Source: Apium graveolens (Eukaryota > Streptophyta > Magnoliopsida > Apiales > Apiaceae). From it: a stretch of DNA of 64,000 nucleotides. The DNA is taken from NCBI RefSeq assembly GCF_009905375.1, contig NC_133648.1:90336631-90400630 (forward strand), written 5' to 3'. The notes under the pieces are model-generated. The model was not told the origin of the DNA and searched no databases. It was given only the letters and a program-made list of their open reading frames with translations. A program made the translations under genes and the position numbers. Within the stretch, counting starts at the first letter, position 1; every line of letters starts with the position of its first letter. Shown piece after piece: positions 45,961 through 62,797 of the stretch.

Positions 45961-47800
45961 GAATTCCCTCAGAATCTACTCCAATGGATCATTCCAAAAT
46001 TATTGATGGTGACAAGAAATTAATGCGTTTAGATACAAGCTTTCAACTAATTATAGTGGAATCGATCGACAATGATATGAGTCACCAAATCATGAGTAAT
46101 AAAATGGCAAAGGAAATGTGGGAAATAATTGAGCTGTTAATGAAAGGTACTGCACATATGAAGAAAAATCGGGTGGATATCCTAACGTCTTGATACGAAG
46201 CCTTTAACTTTTTAACTGAGAGAAATGATGTCCTCGGTTTTTTAGAGATATACAAAACATTTAAGCGAGTTGAAATTAAAGGGAAAGATTTATCCTCTTC
46301 ATTAGACAGGAAGTTTATGTTGACTTTACTTTTCTACCTCGACCAAAAGAATACATCTAACAGGGAAAGAATTGACTTTGTGACTTTGCCCTTGATGTCA
46401 TTTATGGCAAATTGAAAACGTATGAGCTTGAACATGAACAAAAGGCTATTATCTATGGATATGGTTCCGTAGACAACAAAAGTTTGGCACTTGCAAAGAC
46501 CACTGCACTTGTGATCGATCTATGAACCTGAAACTTCCGAAGTTAAAGTTTCACCCTCTACAGCTGGAAAGGAGATTGTGATAGTAGAAATTTCAGTTGA
46601 TTACCCTGAAGAAGATATGAGTGAGTTCTACACTTTGAAGGAACTTGAATAGTTGAAAGATAATTTTATATCATACATGGCATCTATATTTGATCACGTG
46701 AAATTCTAAAAAAAAGGCTAACTACAAGTCCAATAGTTCAACATGCAGATTTCAGAAAGGAAGCTATTTTTTAGGATCTAGCTCAAGAGAAGAATTCAAG
46801 TCAAGCTGGGCTGAGAGAAATAAAACAAGATGTTACAACTGCAATGAATTAGGGCATTTTGCCTTTAACTGCAGGAAGCATAAACAAGAAAAAGGAAAGG
46901 ACTCCTATGAAAGGAAAAAGACTTACGAATATTTGAAGAGACAGAACGAGAAGCTGAAATAGAAATTGAATGCATTAGTGGTTTAGCAGACTAGGAAAGC
47001 ATACAAAGATGAAGATAAAAGTTAGGATGATACTAATTCAAATGAAGATGACGAGTATGGAAATCTTGCGCTTATAGTAGGCTCTTTAGAGGAATCACCG
47101 CAATTATTCCAGATTCTCACTCTTACCAATATTTACATGTCTGAATCTGAGTACAAATATAATGTGCATGAAATTTCTATAGAACTGTTTAATGTACAAA
47201 CAAACATGTTAGCATATAAAACTAAGAATGCTAATTTAATTCTAAAAATTAAAAATCTTAAATTAAAAAATGAAGAACTAGAATTAGTTGTAGTGTCATT
47301 AGCCAATTTTAAATAAAAGAATGAGTACTTAGAGAATAAGGTTAAATGCAGTGCTGAAATTGAAGCCATTGTTAGGAATTAAATAGTTGATCTAGATCTT
47401 AATTTAATGGCCTTACAAAATTCTGCTAAAGTGAATAGATGGATAATAGATAATCAACAACTAGGCAAAAAGTTTGCTATATGGCTTGATTATTTTAGGA
47501 AAGATGGTAAGAAACATTTTGGTATTTCAGAGACAACAACTTTTGCAACAAAAAGGTACCATATGTTGTCAAATATGTAGAATTTCCATTGTTCATTTTA
47601 CCTATTTCATAACCATTGGATGAATTTAGCCTGTTGATCCATGAGAGGATGCTTGTTGAGGAGAAAGAAAGAAAAAAGATAGAGGAATTACCTAAGACCC
47701 CTAAAAATTCAGTTAACAAAGAAAAATCTGAAATTGAACAAGATACTAAAGTGTAAAAACAAGAACTTGAACCACTTAAGAAGTCAGACAAAATAAAATG
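45961..47800 (+). pseudogene. Copia gag relic (element C)
   Basis: The capsid region is recognisable at 45984-46193 (DTSFQLIIVESIDNDMSHQI, KEMWEIIELLMKGTAHMKKN), with its first 60 or so codons missing. Further on is an intact CCHC zinc knuckle, CYNCNELGHFAFNC, at 46831-46872, followed by Lys-rich and acidic segments and NGYALMV-like remnants (YGNLALIVGSLEES). Numerous stops and frameshifts. Homologous in layout to gag of element A but much older. Confidence 0.7.
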
Positions 47801-48724
47801 ATTAAGGAAAAATTATCCCTTAATTCACAAGGGGAAAAGAACATCTCTCAAATATGGAAATTATGGGGAGTAAGCACATAATAAAAGGACCTGCAAAAAA
47901 TATGTGCAATTTTTATTCACACCTTACTTGTGTATTATGTTATAAAGACTTATAATATTTTTGTTATTGTAGAAAGATTAGGTGGGAAAAGAATCTGTTG
48001 AAGTATAACAATATAACATACCTAGAACTCTTATTGCAATGAACATGGACATAATTTAAGAAAAAAATAACACTATGTTTAATATGTTAAAATCTTGTAT
48101 TTATATCTTTATCCTATTTTTAGTGCATTAATCAATGTTTATGCCATTTTCATATGGTTGATTTGGAGACTAAAAAAAATTAAAGTATGTGCTAAAAAAG
48201 AGCAAGAACTAAGTAACAAAACCAATGCCACTACAATATATACTACTACATCATATTTAAATTTTTCACATGAAGGGATCATAAGACATTTTAAGCCCCC
48301 TTAAAGGTAAGACCTCTTAGTGTTCATGCTGAATCATTTAAAGGTCTATTAGGACAAGATATTACATCAGTGAAAAATTTGAAGGCTGCAAGGTTAAAAA
48401 GATAAAAGGAAAAAAAGCATTATAGACCATGTGAAGGCCTTTAATGCTATTGCGGTTGCAACAACCATCGATAAATGTCATTTACTGTGTACTATTAGTA
48501 TTTTAATTATATTTTGTGGTCGAACAAGTTGTAACTTTATGGCGGTTGCTCTTTTGAATAATTTAAACATGGTTTGGTAGTTGTTCTTTTGGATAATTTG
48601 ATATGATTATGAAAACTGTAATGTATGATGCTCTTAATGTCTACTTGTCATTACTTCTACTTACAGTTTCTTTATCTATTTGATTACAAAATATGTTGCA
48701 ACATCATTAAATAAGATCATATAA
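47801..48724 (+). other. Degenerate AT-rich sequence, traces of copia
   Basis: Faint continuation of the relic to about 48440 (Cys/His remnants near 47905-47945). From 48440 on I see no gene; GCGGTTGC occurs twice (48460 and 48543). Confidence 0.35.
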
Positions 48725-51084
48725 TCACAATATATTATATATATAATAGTGCAAGTGAGGGTTTCAATGAGACAATTTAATCAAGTAAAATGACTGTTAT
48801 ACCCCTTAAGGTGTAAAAAGACATTTTAACCCCATCTTATTTATTTTGTATTAATACCTCCATTATTATAAGATATTTAATTCTCTACGCATTAATAACT
48901 AAATTTTATTAAAATATACTTAATAGCTAATTAATTTATACAGGCCCAATCAGTATAATACAACAATAAGCGAGTTTGTTGAGTAAATTAATTTATATGA
49001 CTATTATGCTCCTACTTAATATCTATATAATATTTATTTTACATTTATTCTCGCAATTAATATTTATTAGTTAACTATTAATACTTATATAATATTTGTT
49101 ACTTATAATTAATATATATTAATTGACGCATCATTAATATGCTTCATCATTGTGTACTTTATATATACATTAACGTAAATGTAAAATTTATTTAACTAAA
49201 TAATCATTTGTTAAAATTTATTAATTTTATATGATTAGTATTCATATATATATATATATATATACATAGATATATACATACATACACACACACACACATG
49301 TATATGTACTTATTCGAACCAGACTAGCATTTTAAAAGCGAATACTCGAATTGAATACTTGATCGGGCTACTAATTTTTACTCATCAATCACATTTTTGA
49401 CACAAAAAATAATCTAACTGCAATTAAAATATAAACACATAAAAAAATCTAAAAAAATCAACAAAGTATACATATTTTCATGTCCGTTCATAATTTAATG
49501 ATATTTATTTCAAATTTATTTTTTCAATTAATGCACCATTAATATTTATATTTTTAAATATCACTGAAATATATATCAAAAACTACTTATTTTGATTTAG
49601 ATTTATGTTTGAGTAATAAGTCCAAATATACATATATTTTGTCAATAATATTATTCATAATAATATATCATCCAATACTTATACGTGAGAAACATATCAA
49701 GCATAAACCTAATTCAAATTAAGTACTTTTTGATATTTCAGTGAAATTTAAAATTCTAAATATTAACATTTATAATTCATGTATTCATATTATAAATTTG
49801 ATAATTAATAACATATGAGTTAGATGTCAACTGAAAAAACTATGTATCGAACATACATATGTGCATTGAACTATTTATGCATCTAATTGGATAAATTATG
49901 TATATTATTGTCACTTTAACTATTATATTTTTATGATACAAATAAATTCGAATTTAAACAAAGATTAAGGAACTTTCATATATATATATATATGTATATA
50001 TATGTAAGTACAATTCAAACTTGTATTGACACTAAGTGTTGTATCATTAATCAATCACATTTTTAACATATCAAATACATAAAATATTCTTAATCACATT
50101 TTTAACATACAAACAAATTGAATAATTATAAACAAATCAATATTTTATACATATTTAGAGAATGCCCGTGCATCATACTGGCTAAAGATTGTGTTATGTA
50201 TAAGTAATCGACCTCCAAGATATCTTGTTATTATTTTCTTTAATCGTCCAAAGTGAGTTATATACCATTCTATTTCTCATGTGTTGTTTTCTTTTAAATG
50301 TATGGTAGAAAATGAATACAGACACACATATAAGTTTTAGCTTATAGCCTTCATTAAACATATGATCGTGTTAGTTTATATTGATGTTTAGTTGCGACCT
50401 TACACGTCACAACTTGAAAGAATGACATCGACTGAAACAGATAATCTTAGTAATGTTTTTTGTATCAAATGAAACCAGAAGAAGCCTAACATGTTCAGAA
50501 CTATGTATTTGTTAATATTGAATGAGAGATGTGAAAAGTTATTGAAGTCAAAAATACATATTCAAACAACAATCAAAAATAAAATTATAAATGTACAAAC
50601 TACTATTTTTTGCAGTATTCTCAAATAAGCACAAACACTTTTACAACAACCCCTATGGATCACCTTTAGCAGTGGATAACAAGAAATACCACAAATATTT
50701 TTAAAACAACCCACATGGATCGCCATTAGCAGTGGACAATAGGAAATATCACTTCTTACCTATATTGTTTCAGTCAAATTTTCAAGAATACGTTCAATCC
50801 AAATATCACCATATCCAAAAAATAACTCATATATATTCAAACAAATACGTACTCAATCCACCGGGCAACGACATGCATATACTGTCAATAATTATAATTA
50901 AAACAAATAATCGCAACAACATTGTAATCATACCACAAATACTCATGCTCACATACACAAATAAATATATCATTTATCCATCAAAAAATAACATAAATAT
51001 ACTGTTAGCAATTACCATTATAAAATAAAATTGAATTAACGCAATATAGAGCATGCCCGTGTATTGCACGGGCTATAGAGCTAG
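48725..51084 (+). mobile_element. Candidate non-autonomous Helitron
   Basis: Possible 5' end TCACAATATATTATA at 48725 after an A, with a plant-Helitron-like subterminal stretch (GTGAGGGTTTCAATG). The 3' end has the hairpin GCCCGTG...CACGGGC (51055-51073), then seven bases and CTAG at 51081-51084 before a T, as expected for rolling-circle elements that insert between A and T. A decayed second hairpin-like end (GCCCGTGCATCATACTGGC) is at 50164, so there may be two nested copies. No helicase is encoded. Confidence 0.45.
49244..49299. repeat. AT and CA microsatellite
   Basis: An AT dinucleotide run (49244-49264) grading through ATAC into a CA run (about 49284-49298). Confidence 0.9.
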
Positions 51085-51935
51085 TTATAATAAATGGCAC
51101 GATATAACCTTAATTTCAACAATAAAATTACATAGAAAATAAATATAGACTCCATTCAACAACAACAACACGCACACACACAAACACTAACAATTATATC
51201 ATCTTCATAGACATATTTTCAAGACCTTATTTTTGTTCGAAAAAAGTAAATTGAAGAACACACTCCAGGTTAAAACTAGCATAACCATCGTGTAAGAACA
51301 CTCAAAATACCCAAGATACAACTATTTTTTGTTTCAAGTTAAAACTCCGGAATCTTGCGTTCCATTCTACATTTCTCTGCTTCAAGTCGATGAATCATTC
51401 TAATCAAATTTGGGATTATGGCTTGATCTCGAGCATAAATAGAAACATCTATCCACAAAAAAATGACACCTACGTGTGATATAAGCCGCAAAACATCTAC
51501 CAACATTTGCTAATGTCCAAGCAATTTGTTCGACAACCCATTTTTGACAAAAACACTACTCAGTCATGTAGAATGGACTGAATTTAACGTAAAACTTGAA
51601 ACAAAGTCGAGATATTCAATTTACATTCGCCAATGTAATATATACACACATATGAATAAAATATTATGGTTCAAATATGTCATACCGATTTTATCCTAAA
51701 AATTGAAGTTAATAGTTTATTTTAAGAAATGAGCATCAGTGTGTAAAAGGTTGCAGACCTCAACTATGGAGAAATGATCACAAAATAATTGAATCATGAA
51801 TGTAAAAACATAAAATAAGAGAGATACAAAAGGTAAATTACTCAATAATTTTAGAGTTGGAGTTGCACAATCTTATTTATTGCTCGAAAACATATTTTTT
51901 CAATTCATTACGTTAATGGCGTTGGTGAGTTATCA
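51085..51935. other. AT-rich intergenic sequence
   Basis: I see no open frame, RNA gene or repeat with clear ends. There is a short CAACAACAACA / CACACACA tract near 51160-51185. Confidence 0.5.
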
Positions 51936-52239
51936 TCAATATACTTATATAAAGGAGAAGACGCGGACGTTTAATTGGCGCATCTGAGATCGTCTCATTC
52001 AATTTTTTTAATTTTCTCAAATTATAAAGTTAATAAATATCAAAAATTATAATTAACTTATATTCTCATAAATATACTATCACTGTTTGTAATATTTTCC
52101 TAAAATTAATGAAACTTATTAATTTATTGTATTTATTTATTATTCATAATTTTCAAATGATCAAGATTAGATAAGAAAACAAAAAGTTGGCGAAAAATTA
52201 TTTTACAAGGCCGCTGCAAAGCGCGGCTCATTAAACTAG
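51936..52239 (+). mobile_element. Short Helitron-like element (304 bp)
   Basis: It starts TCAATATACTTATATAAAGG after an A and ends with a GC-rich hairpin (GCCGC...GCGGC, 52210-52227) followed by TCATTAAA and CTAG at 52236-52239, then T. The 5' motif, hairpin, CTAG end and A/T insertion context all agree. Confidence 0.65.
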
Positions 52240-52417
52240 TTATTTTTATAATTTATTTTCACTAAATAGCTTTTTAATTTTTATATTTATAGTAAACAAA
52301 ACTATAAGTTTTTACAAACTTAATTTTAATTTTTCACAAAAGAGTAGTATCATTTTATTATTAATAATAATTTGATTTGAATAGTCAGACTTAGAAAGTC
52401 GGACAAATCATAATTTA

Positions 52418-52769
52418 GGGTATGTTTGGTATTGCTGTTGCAGACAGCAACAACAGTTTTTTGCTGAAAAACAGTTAAAAAAATGTTTGGTAAAATTTAA
52501 AAGCTGCTTTTCGGAAAAGTGCTTTTGGCCTAAAAGATGCTGTTAGAGAAAGTAAGTCCCCCTGCTTTTAGAAAAAGCTGCTTTTCAGCTGTTGCGGGAA
52601 GCAGATGCTGATTTTACCGTCAAACCTTACCAAAAGCATCATTATTTTTAATTTTTTGCATCAACACATATACGTATCAAAAAAATTACCAAACAGTCAT
52701 CTGATTTTTACAACAACACTTTTTTTAGCAGCACTTTTTTCTAACAGGAGAGCAATTCCAAACAGATCC
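52418..52769. mobile_element. Tourist/Harbinger-type MITE (352 bp)
   Basis: Terminal inverted repeats GGGTATGTTTGGTATTGC and GCAATTCCAAACAGATCC, 14 of 18 positions matching when one is reverse-complemented, flanked by TTA on both sides (52415-52417 and 52770-52772). The interior is rich in AGCTGCTTTT-like runs with internal symmetry (AAAAGCTGCTTTTC). It has no coding capacity. It lies directly upstream of the succinyl-CoA ligase gene. Confidence 0.85.
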
Positions 52770-52795
52770 TTATGTAAATGTATTATTCTCTTGCT

Positions 52796-52803
52796 TATAA
52801 AAT
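52796..52803 (+). promoter_or_regulatory. Candidate TATA box of the succinyl-CoA ligase beta gene
   Basis: TATAAAAT 121 bp before the start codon. A second AT-rich candidate, TATTATATATT, is at about 52842. Only one would set the start site. Confidence 0.45.
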
Positions 52804-52866
52804 GAAGAAAGAAATTGAATGATACATATAGGATCTGTACCTATTATATATTCGCAGATCGTCGTC

Positions 52867-52874
52867 TAGGGTTT
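52867..52874 (+). promoter_or_regulatory. Telo-box in the leader of the succinyl-CoA ligase beta gene
   Basis: TAGGGTTT (AAACCCTA on the other strand), a motif common near the start sites of plant housekeeping genes, 50 bp before the ATG. Confidence 0.5.
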
Positions 52875-52916
52875 TCAATTCATTCGTTTCGCATCGCACT
52901 AACACTTAAACACACG

Positions 52917-55900
52917 ATGGTGCGAGGATTACTCAACAAGCTCGCCTCGAAATCTCTCTCCGTCGCCGGAAGATGGCAGCAACAGCAGCTCCGCCGTCTC
53001 AATATTCACGAATATCAGGTATCTCCCATCGCCCTCCCTCTCCCTCTCTCTCTCTATACATATCACTGATGTCCATTTTCATATTGTTTGAATAGATCTA
53101 TTCAGCGTATATACGCATATTGATTCATGTATGCAGTAAAAACACATCGAATTTATAACATTTGGACCGAAATTTTTATTTTATTTTCTAATAAAAAATA
53201 CATTGTATCTGTTAAATTGTGACACAGGAGAAAAGTAGTAATTAATGGAGATTTTATTGTATGGATTAACAGGGTGCTGAATTAATGGGGAAACATGGAG
53301 TGAATGTTCCCAGAGGTGCTGCTGCTTCCTCGATCGAGGAAGTTAAAAAGGTTGTCAAGGATATGTTCCCCAACAAAAGCGAGGTATCATCAAACTCCTT
53401 ACTTCAAATTTAGAATTGTGTACACTCATATTTAGTAATTCACTTATTTGTGTAGGAAAAATTGGGATGTAAAAGGTGTGTATTGTGTGGGTCTTAATTT
53501 GCAATCTTTAATGTTTATGTTGAATTGGAAACTACGAAGTCGGAATGTTTAAGCTGTGGGAATAGCTAGACATGTTTTGACTGATTAAAATAGCTGAGAA
53601 GCCAATATGAAGCTGAAGTTCTTGAATTGTTCGTCTTTTTTTATTTTTTATTTTTCTGTTTTTATTGGTCTCAGGTTGTTACTTTGTATTCCTACTAAAG
53701 TTTATTGTCATTTTACATGAGTTTTTTTTCTGAATTATGTAAATCTGAGATCTAATATTAACTTTGTCGATGATGCAGTTGGTTGTTAAAAGTCAAATCC
53801 TTGCTGGTGGAAGGGGCCTTGGAACTTTTAAAAATGGCTTTCAGGGCGGAGTTCACATCGTAAAGGCCGACAAGGTTGAAGAAACAGCTGGTATTGACTA
53901 TTATCCCCTTTAAACAAGAAATCCTTATGAAGAATGCTGTTTCATAATATAATTAGGTTATCTAGGCACAAGGAAAATCATAATTACAGCTTTTTGTGCA
54001 ATTCAGGACGCATTTGCAATTTTGTTCTTGTACACATTTTTGTTGGGTGAATGGATTTCCTAACATGCATAACCCTCTATAAAATTATTGAGAATTAGAG
54101 GCCTATTTTGATATATATCTGGAGTCATTGACAATGCATGGGATTCTTTAGTATATTGATAGATTAGTGTGTGTGACTTGGTTAATTTTTGTTCTTTATA
54201 GGGAAGATGCTTGGCCAAACACTCGTTACTAAACAAACTGGCCCACAAGGCAAAGTTGTCAACCAGGTAATTCTTACTCTTTAGCTGTACTTTAACTTTT
54301 TGCGTTGCAAATGCTATGCTTGCATTTTTATCATTCGTATAGAGATCCATGATTTACTTTTTTGTGCTCATGAATTTGAATCTAATCATTATATTTAAGC
54401 ACGCTTGTGATTGAAATTCACGGAGACTTTGGATTCTTAAAATTAGGTCAATCCAAATTTTCTTATATCTTTATATATATTTTTTAATTAATGTGCTGGA
54501 GTAATTTCAGTTCACTATAATTTTGGATTATGATTGTATTAAGTTCACTAAGCAAAATGGAAACTGACCTTTCATTGAAATCCAACATCCAAGTATCTAG
54601 TTATTGGTGAGTTGTACAATAGTATGCTTCTGACAATTTGATGCAAGCATAAAGTTCTGATGCAATGGATCAATACAATTCTATGGCATCATGCACTCTA
54701 TATGATTTCAGTCCCAAGGCAGCTTAAGTCTTGCAGTGATTCTGTAAAAAGAAGTTTCTGTCCTTTTTAATTTCTATATTCAAATGTCCTGAAAGGAGAT
54801 ACTAGAACTCAATGGTATAATTAATAACCTATATATATGATTATTACTGCTTTCTTGTGCAGATCTACTTGTGTGAAAAGGTGTCCCTTGTGAATGAGAT
54901 GTACTTTGCTATCATGCTTGACCGCACTACTGCCGGTCCTGTAAGCTTCCTTATCACATAATTCGATTATAAAGAAGCTTTTTAGTGCATATAAGTTTTA
55001 AGGGTTTATATATCTATACTTTATCTTAGCATTGTTTATGCCTTTCTTCACTCCATGAAGAGTCCATACTTGTTATGTATTATACGGAGTTGGTTACCCT
55101 TGAATCCTGATGATGGAGAATGTGCATTTATACGTCTTTGATGTCTTTGTTATGGTGGTTTTCAAAGATGTACTTTGCACTAGCATATATCAGGTTCCAG
55201 GAATGTGGAAAATTTAAATTTCTGTATAGGCTTGTGAGAAATAGCTGCGGAATCAGTAATGCACTATAGTCTGTAGCATAGTCAAGGTTTGCTAGGAAGT
55301 TGCTTTTGGCATACCATATGATTAAGATAATACCCTATATTCGTTAAATACAAATTACTATAAACTGTAGGTTTTAGGTGGGCAATTTTTTGAACGACAT
55401 CATTCATCTATTACCTTGTTGCATTTTTTCCTATATAAAAAATTAGGCTGCTATGCGTTGTTGTAATTGTAAAGTGACGAACTGTTGAATGTAAATTTCG
55501 GCCTGTCATGTAGAATTAATGCAATGTTTCACTTGGTTTAGCAGAGTCTTTGTGGTTGAAGTGGTTCATGAACATAGTTTTACTCCATCTGAGGTTTCTC
55601 TATTCACATGAATTAGTTTTTCAAGACTCTCATAACATATTTTGTAGTGTATTTTTTCGTAGTAAAAAAATGTCTTTGTATACAGTTCCTGCCTTGAAGT
55701 ATCCATTACTGCTCTCGTACTTATTAGTGACATTAAATTTTCTCTTCTTTCTGGGTTAGATTTGTATCCTTGGGTTAGATTATGTATCATTGAATCATTT
55801 AGTATATTCATTATGTGTACTCACTCTTTGCTTGTTGCTTATTTAAAAGTTCAACATGTGTGGCTCAATTTGCTAACAAAGGTCAATCATGGGAATTTTT

Positions 55901-57880
55901 TCTTCAGCTTATAATTGCATGTCAAAAAGGAGGAACCAGCATTGAAGACCTTGCTGAGAAATTTCCAGATATGATAATAAAGGTCCTTTTACCATTTCTG
56001 CATCTCTATCTCTATATACAGGTATCTTGTTTTCGTGTTGTTTTATCTTGGACTTGATGTATGTTGCTATTTGGTATGCAGGTACCTATTGATGTTTTTA
56101 AAGGAATCACAGATGAAGATGCTGCCAAAGTTGTAGATGGCTTGGCTCCCAAAGTTTCTGACAAAAAGGAATCCATGGAGCAAGTGAAAAAGTTATATCA
56201 ACTCTTTTGTGATTGTGACTGCACAATGTTGGAAGTATGCATTTTGTTTGCAGTACTCATGATTGATATGAATTTTTTTTATTGAATTATGTTACTAAGC
56301 CAGTAATATATTGACAGATTAATCCCCTTGCCGAGACTTCAGATAACAAGTTGGTAGCTGCTGATGCCAAACTGAACTTTGATGACAATGCTTACTTCCG
56401 GCAGAAGGAGATTTTTGCTCTTCGTGATCCATCTCAGGAAGATCCCCGTGAGGTATAGTGTTAACATTCCCTTGAACATATGTATCTTATGTGCCTAATG
56501 CATGATTGTATTAGAAATAAGTGGATAAGTTATATTTTATGTTCATTTATTTGTTGTAGCTTATGCTTATACAAGATTGTAAAATCAACATCTCTGTTCC
56601 CCTGCTTAATAGCATTGGAAATGTTATTTTACAGTTTGTATTGACTGTCATGAAACTGAAAATGCTTTTATTTCTTCTGGGAAGGTTGCTGCCGCAAAAG
56701 CAGATCTGAACTACATTGGTTTAGATGGACAAATTGGCTGCATGGTGAATGGTGCTGGTCTTGCTATGGCAACTATGGATATAATTAAGTTACATGGTGG
56801 AACCCCTGCCAATTTTCTTGATGTAGGAGGGAATGCTTCCGAAAACCAGGTAATTGGTACTTTTCGCTTCGTATGTGAGTAAGCCATGTACTCTCTGTAG
56901 GCTGGAGAAAAATGCATCTAGCTCTGATGTCTTAAATTTTTTTGGGTCATCTTAAGTTTCGCTTAGTTGAATATTTGCTGTCATTCTTACCAGCCATATC
57001 TATTTTTGCTTGACCTTTCTGATTCTTTTGGGTAGGTTGTGGAGGCTTTTAAAATATTGACAGCAGATGACAAAGTTAAAGCAATTTTGGTCAATATATT
57101 TGGAGGAATAATGAAGTGTGATGTTATAGCAAGTGGAATTGTCAACGCTGCTAAACAGGTGTGTGTTGAATGACATTGATTTTGGCGGACATACTAAATT
57201 TTTTTATAATGTATTATTCACTTCTTTATGTCATTAGAGTTTACAGCATATGTTTTCTAATCGTGTTTCAATACTTGTTACCGTCATTAATAATTTGTTA
57301 ACTAAGTTGGCCGAAGTATTATTTCAATATGAATGGAAATTTGACCTTTATGGTGATGTTCCTACTTTAGTGTTTTACTTGTAACAATTAATTATTATAT
57401 GACAGACTTCTATTAGAGAAAGCTTTCACACTTGAATTAGAATCTACAGTCTTAATAAATGACATAATATTTGTAAATTACTGTATGCTTACAAGAACTG
57501 TTATTGTCGTTCTGTGCTTCCACATCATGCTTTTTATAATTTTAATAGTTTAAATTGTAATCCTGTATTCTTCATCGCTCACTTGGTACTCTACTTGATT
57601 CATGTGTTTTTTGTTAAAAGGTTTCTTTGAAGGTACCAGTTGTTGTTCGTCTTGAGGGCACCAACGTTGACCAAGGAAAGAGGATTCTGAAGGTAATATT
57701 ATTCAATGATTTCCGAGATAACTGAAACTGGGCTGCCAGTATCATCCTAAAAAAGGAAGTAAAATTAAAACCAATTAATACAAGTTTTCTTGATTTCTTC
57801 AGGAAAGTGGTATGACATTGATCACAGCAGAGGATTTGGATGATGCAGCTGAAAAGGCAGTTAAAGCATCTGCTAGTTGA
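52917..57880 (+). CDS. SCSB: Succinate--CoA ligase [ADP-forming] subunit beta, mitochondrial (12 exons)
   Basis: Exons: 52917-53018, 53273-53383, 53779-53890, 54202-54266, 54863-54940, 55908-55982, 56082-56234, 56318-56452, 56685-56849, 57036-57158, 57621-57692, 57803-57880. All introns are GT-AG; the sum is 422 codons plus TGA, one more than the Arabidopsis protein as I recall it. The enzyme converts succinyl-CoA to succinate with ATP formation in the mitochondrial matrix, paired with an alpha subunit encoded elsewhere. The N-terminus ([20 protein letters not shown]) is a basic, Ser-rich transit peptide. The ATP-grasp domain follows, with GGRGLG at residues 81-86. The Mg ligands are Asn234 (in INPL) and Asp248, 14 apart as in the bacterial enzyme. 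The CoA-ligase domain has DVGGNAS and NIFGGIM (352-358). No damage is seen. Intron 5 is the longest (967 bp). Confidence 0.97.
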
Positions 57881-58760
57881 GTTCTGTGAATCCCATTAAT
57901 TATCTGCTCGATTTGGAACATTTTTGTGAATTTATTACCTAGATAATTAGAAGACTCTTGCGTGCCAATGTTTAATAACATTAAAAATATACCATGAGCA
58001 AATGTGTTTTCTTGCCTGACTAAACTCCAATTATCTGTGGTCCCCTTTTTTACTGGATGCTGTTGAATTCAGTTGAAAAATTGATTGTGATAGGTTTACC
58101 AGTCAGTGAAATAAAACAGATAAATTAGTGTCCAAACATTTATGTATTCCACGTATCCAGAGTGTTACTAGTAGCCCGATGCTGAAGTTACTGCTTGTCA
58201 AGAAACTTGAAAACCTCTCATTTTCGAAGTTCAAGTATAGCTAAATGTAAAACCGTTTCATTCTTCTGACTTGCCTATTTTCTAAATTACAGGGCATCAT
58301 GATATAACCACGACTGATTTAATTCTTTCTTTCACCAATTAAATATTCGTTTATTTCACTGTATAAGGCGGAAATGTTACATATGTATGTATATAGTAGT
58401 GCTAGATGTACCAAATAGATACCAAAATTTGGTCCCAAAGTGTTATTGGTGACTTGAAAATTTAGAATGTTTTAATTGGTGGAATTTATGTAGGTCCACT
58501 ATAACTAATTAATTTGTAACCAAACACGGGTCGTTTAAGATCTATTTTGGATTTCAATTTAACACCTCTGTTCTGTATATAGGTCGAAAATTAAAATACA
58601 AGTCAGCTCTTAATATGTAGGATGACTGGTCAGTGTGAAGTTTTTCATAAAATGACAATGAAATGTAGGACTGATTATTTATTTTATTACACTGACTTAT
58701 TTAGCATCCGTTTAATGACACAACTTGCTCTGTTATACAAAAAGAAATAAATTATTTAAA
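57881..58760. other. Intergenic region between two convergent genes
   Basis: Possible poly(A) signals: AATAAA at 58110-58115 for the plus-strand gene and an AATAAA-containing run on the minus strand at about 58689-58676 for the FAO gene. The stretch 58400-58560 (CCAAATAGATACCAAAATTT...) could be a decayed MITE, but I cannot find its ends. Confidence 0.5.
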
Positions 58761-62262
<3,502 letters not shown>

Positions 62263-62364
62263 TATTTTTAGCTCTGTAATACTCTTCAAACAATATAGGA
62301 GTATATAATATGATTATGAGTGAGTGAATAGAGGAATGTCCATGCAGTACAAATTTATTGACTA

Positions 62365-62372
62365 CTTATATA
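62365..62372 (-). promoter_or_regulatory. Candidate TATA box of the FAO gene
   Basis: Minus strand TATATAAG, 103 bp upstream of the start codon, a good distance for a leader of about 70 bases. Confidence 0.5.
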
Positions 62373-62746
62373 ACAAAATGCCACTTGAATCTTGATATAT
62401 CAAAATAAAACATTTCTATTTATATTAACTTAAAATAATGCTAATTTAAAATTTTAACCAACCTGTATCATACCCAAAGTTTTAAATATCAACATCCTTC
62501 AATAACTAAATAGAATTTTATATTTTTTTCCTTTTGTATTTATTTGATAATAATATATTATATTTTTCTAGAGCAATTTATAACTTTATATATATAGTTA
62601 GTGTCGGTATGAATTATCAAATTTTCAAACATAAAGTCTTGATATTGAAAAGGAACATAATCACACATTAATTAATAGTACTGATTTGTCTTATTATTAT
62701 AAAATCTTAAAAATTGATAGACTGTACGTTACCAATCAAACTTGTC

Positions 62747-62797
<51 letters not shown>

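Noticed and set aside
55550..56057. Separate small genes in the region before exon 7 of the succinyl-CoA ligase gene
   Set aside because: Frames read through intron sequence; only 55908-55982 is coding, as an internal exon.
58400..58560. Another MITE between the two convergent genes
   Set aside because: Sequence style is suggestive, but I could not find terminal repeats or a target duplication.
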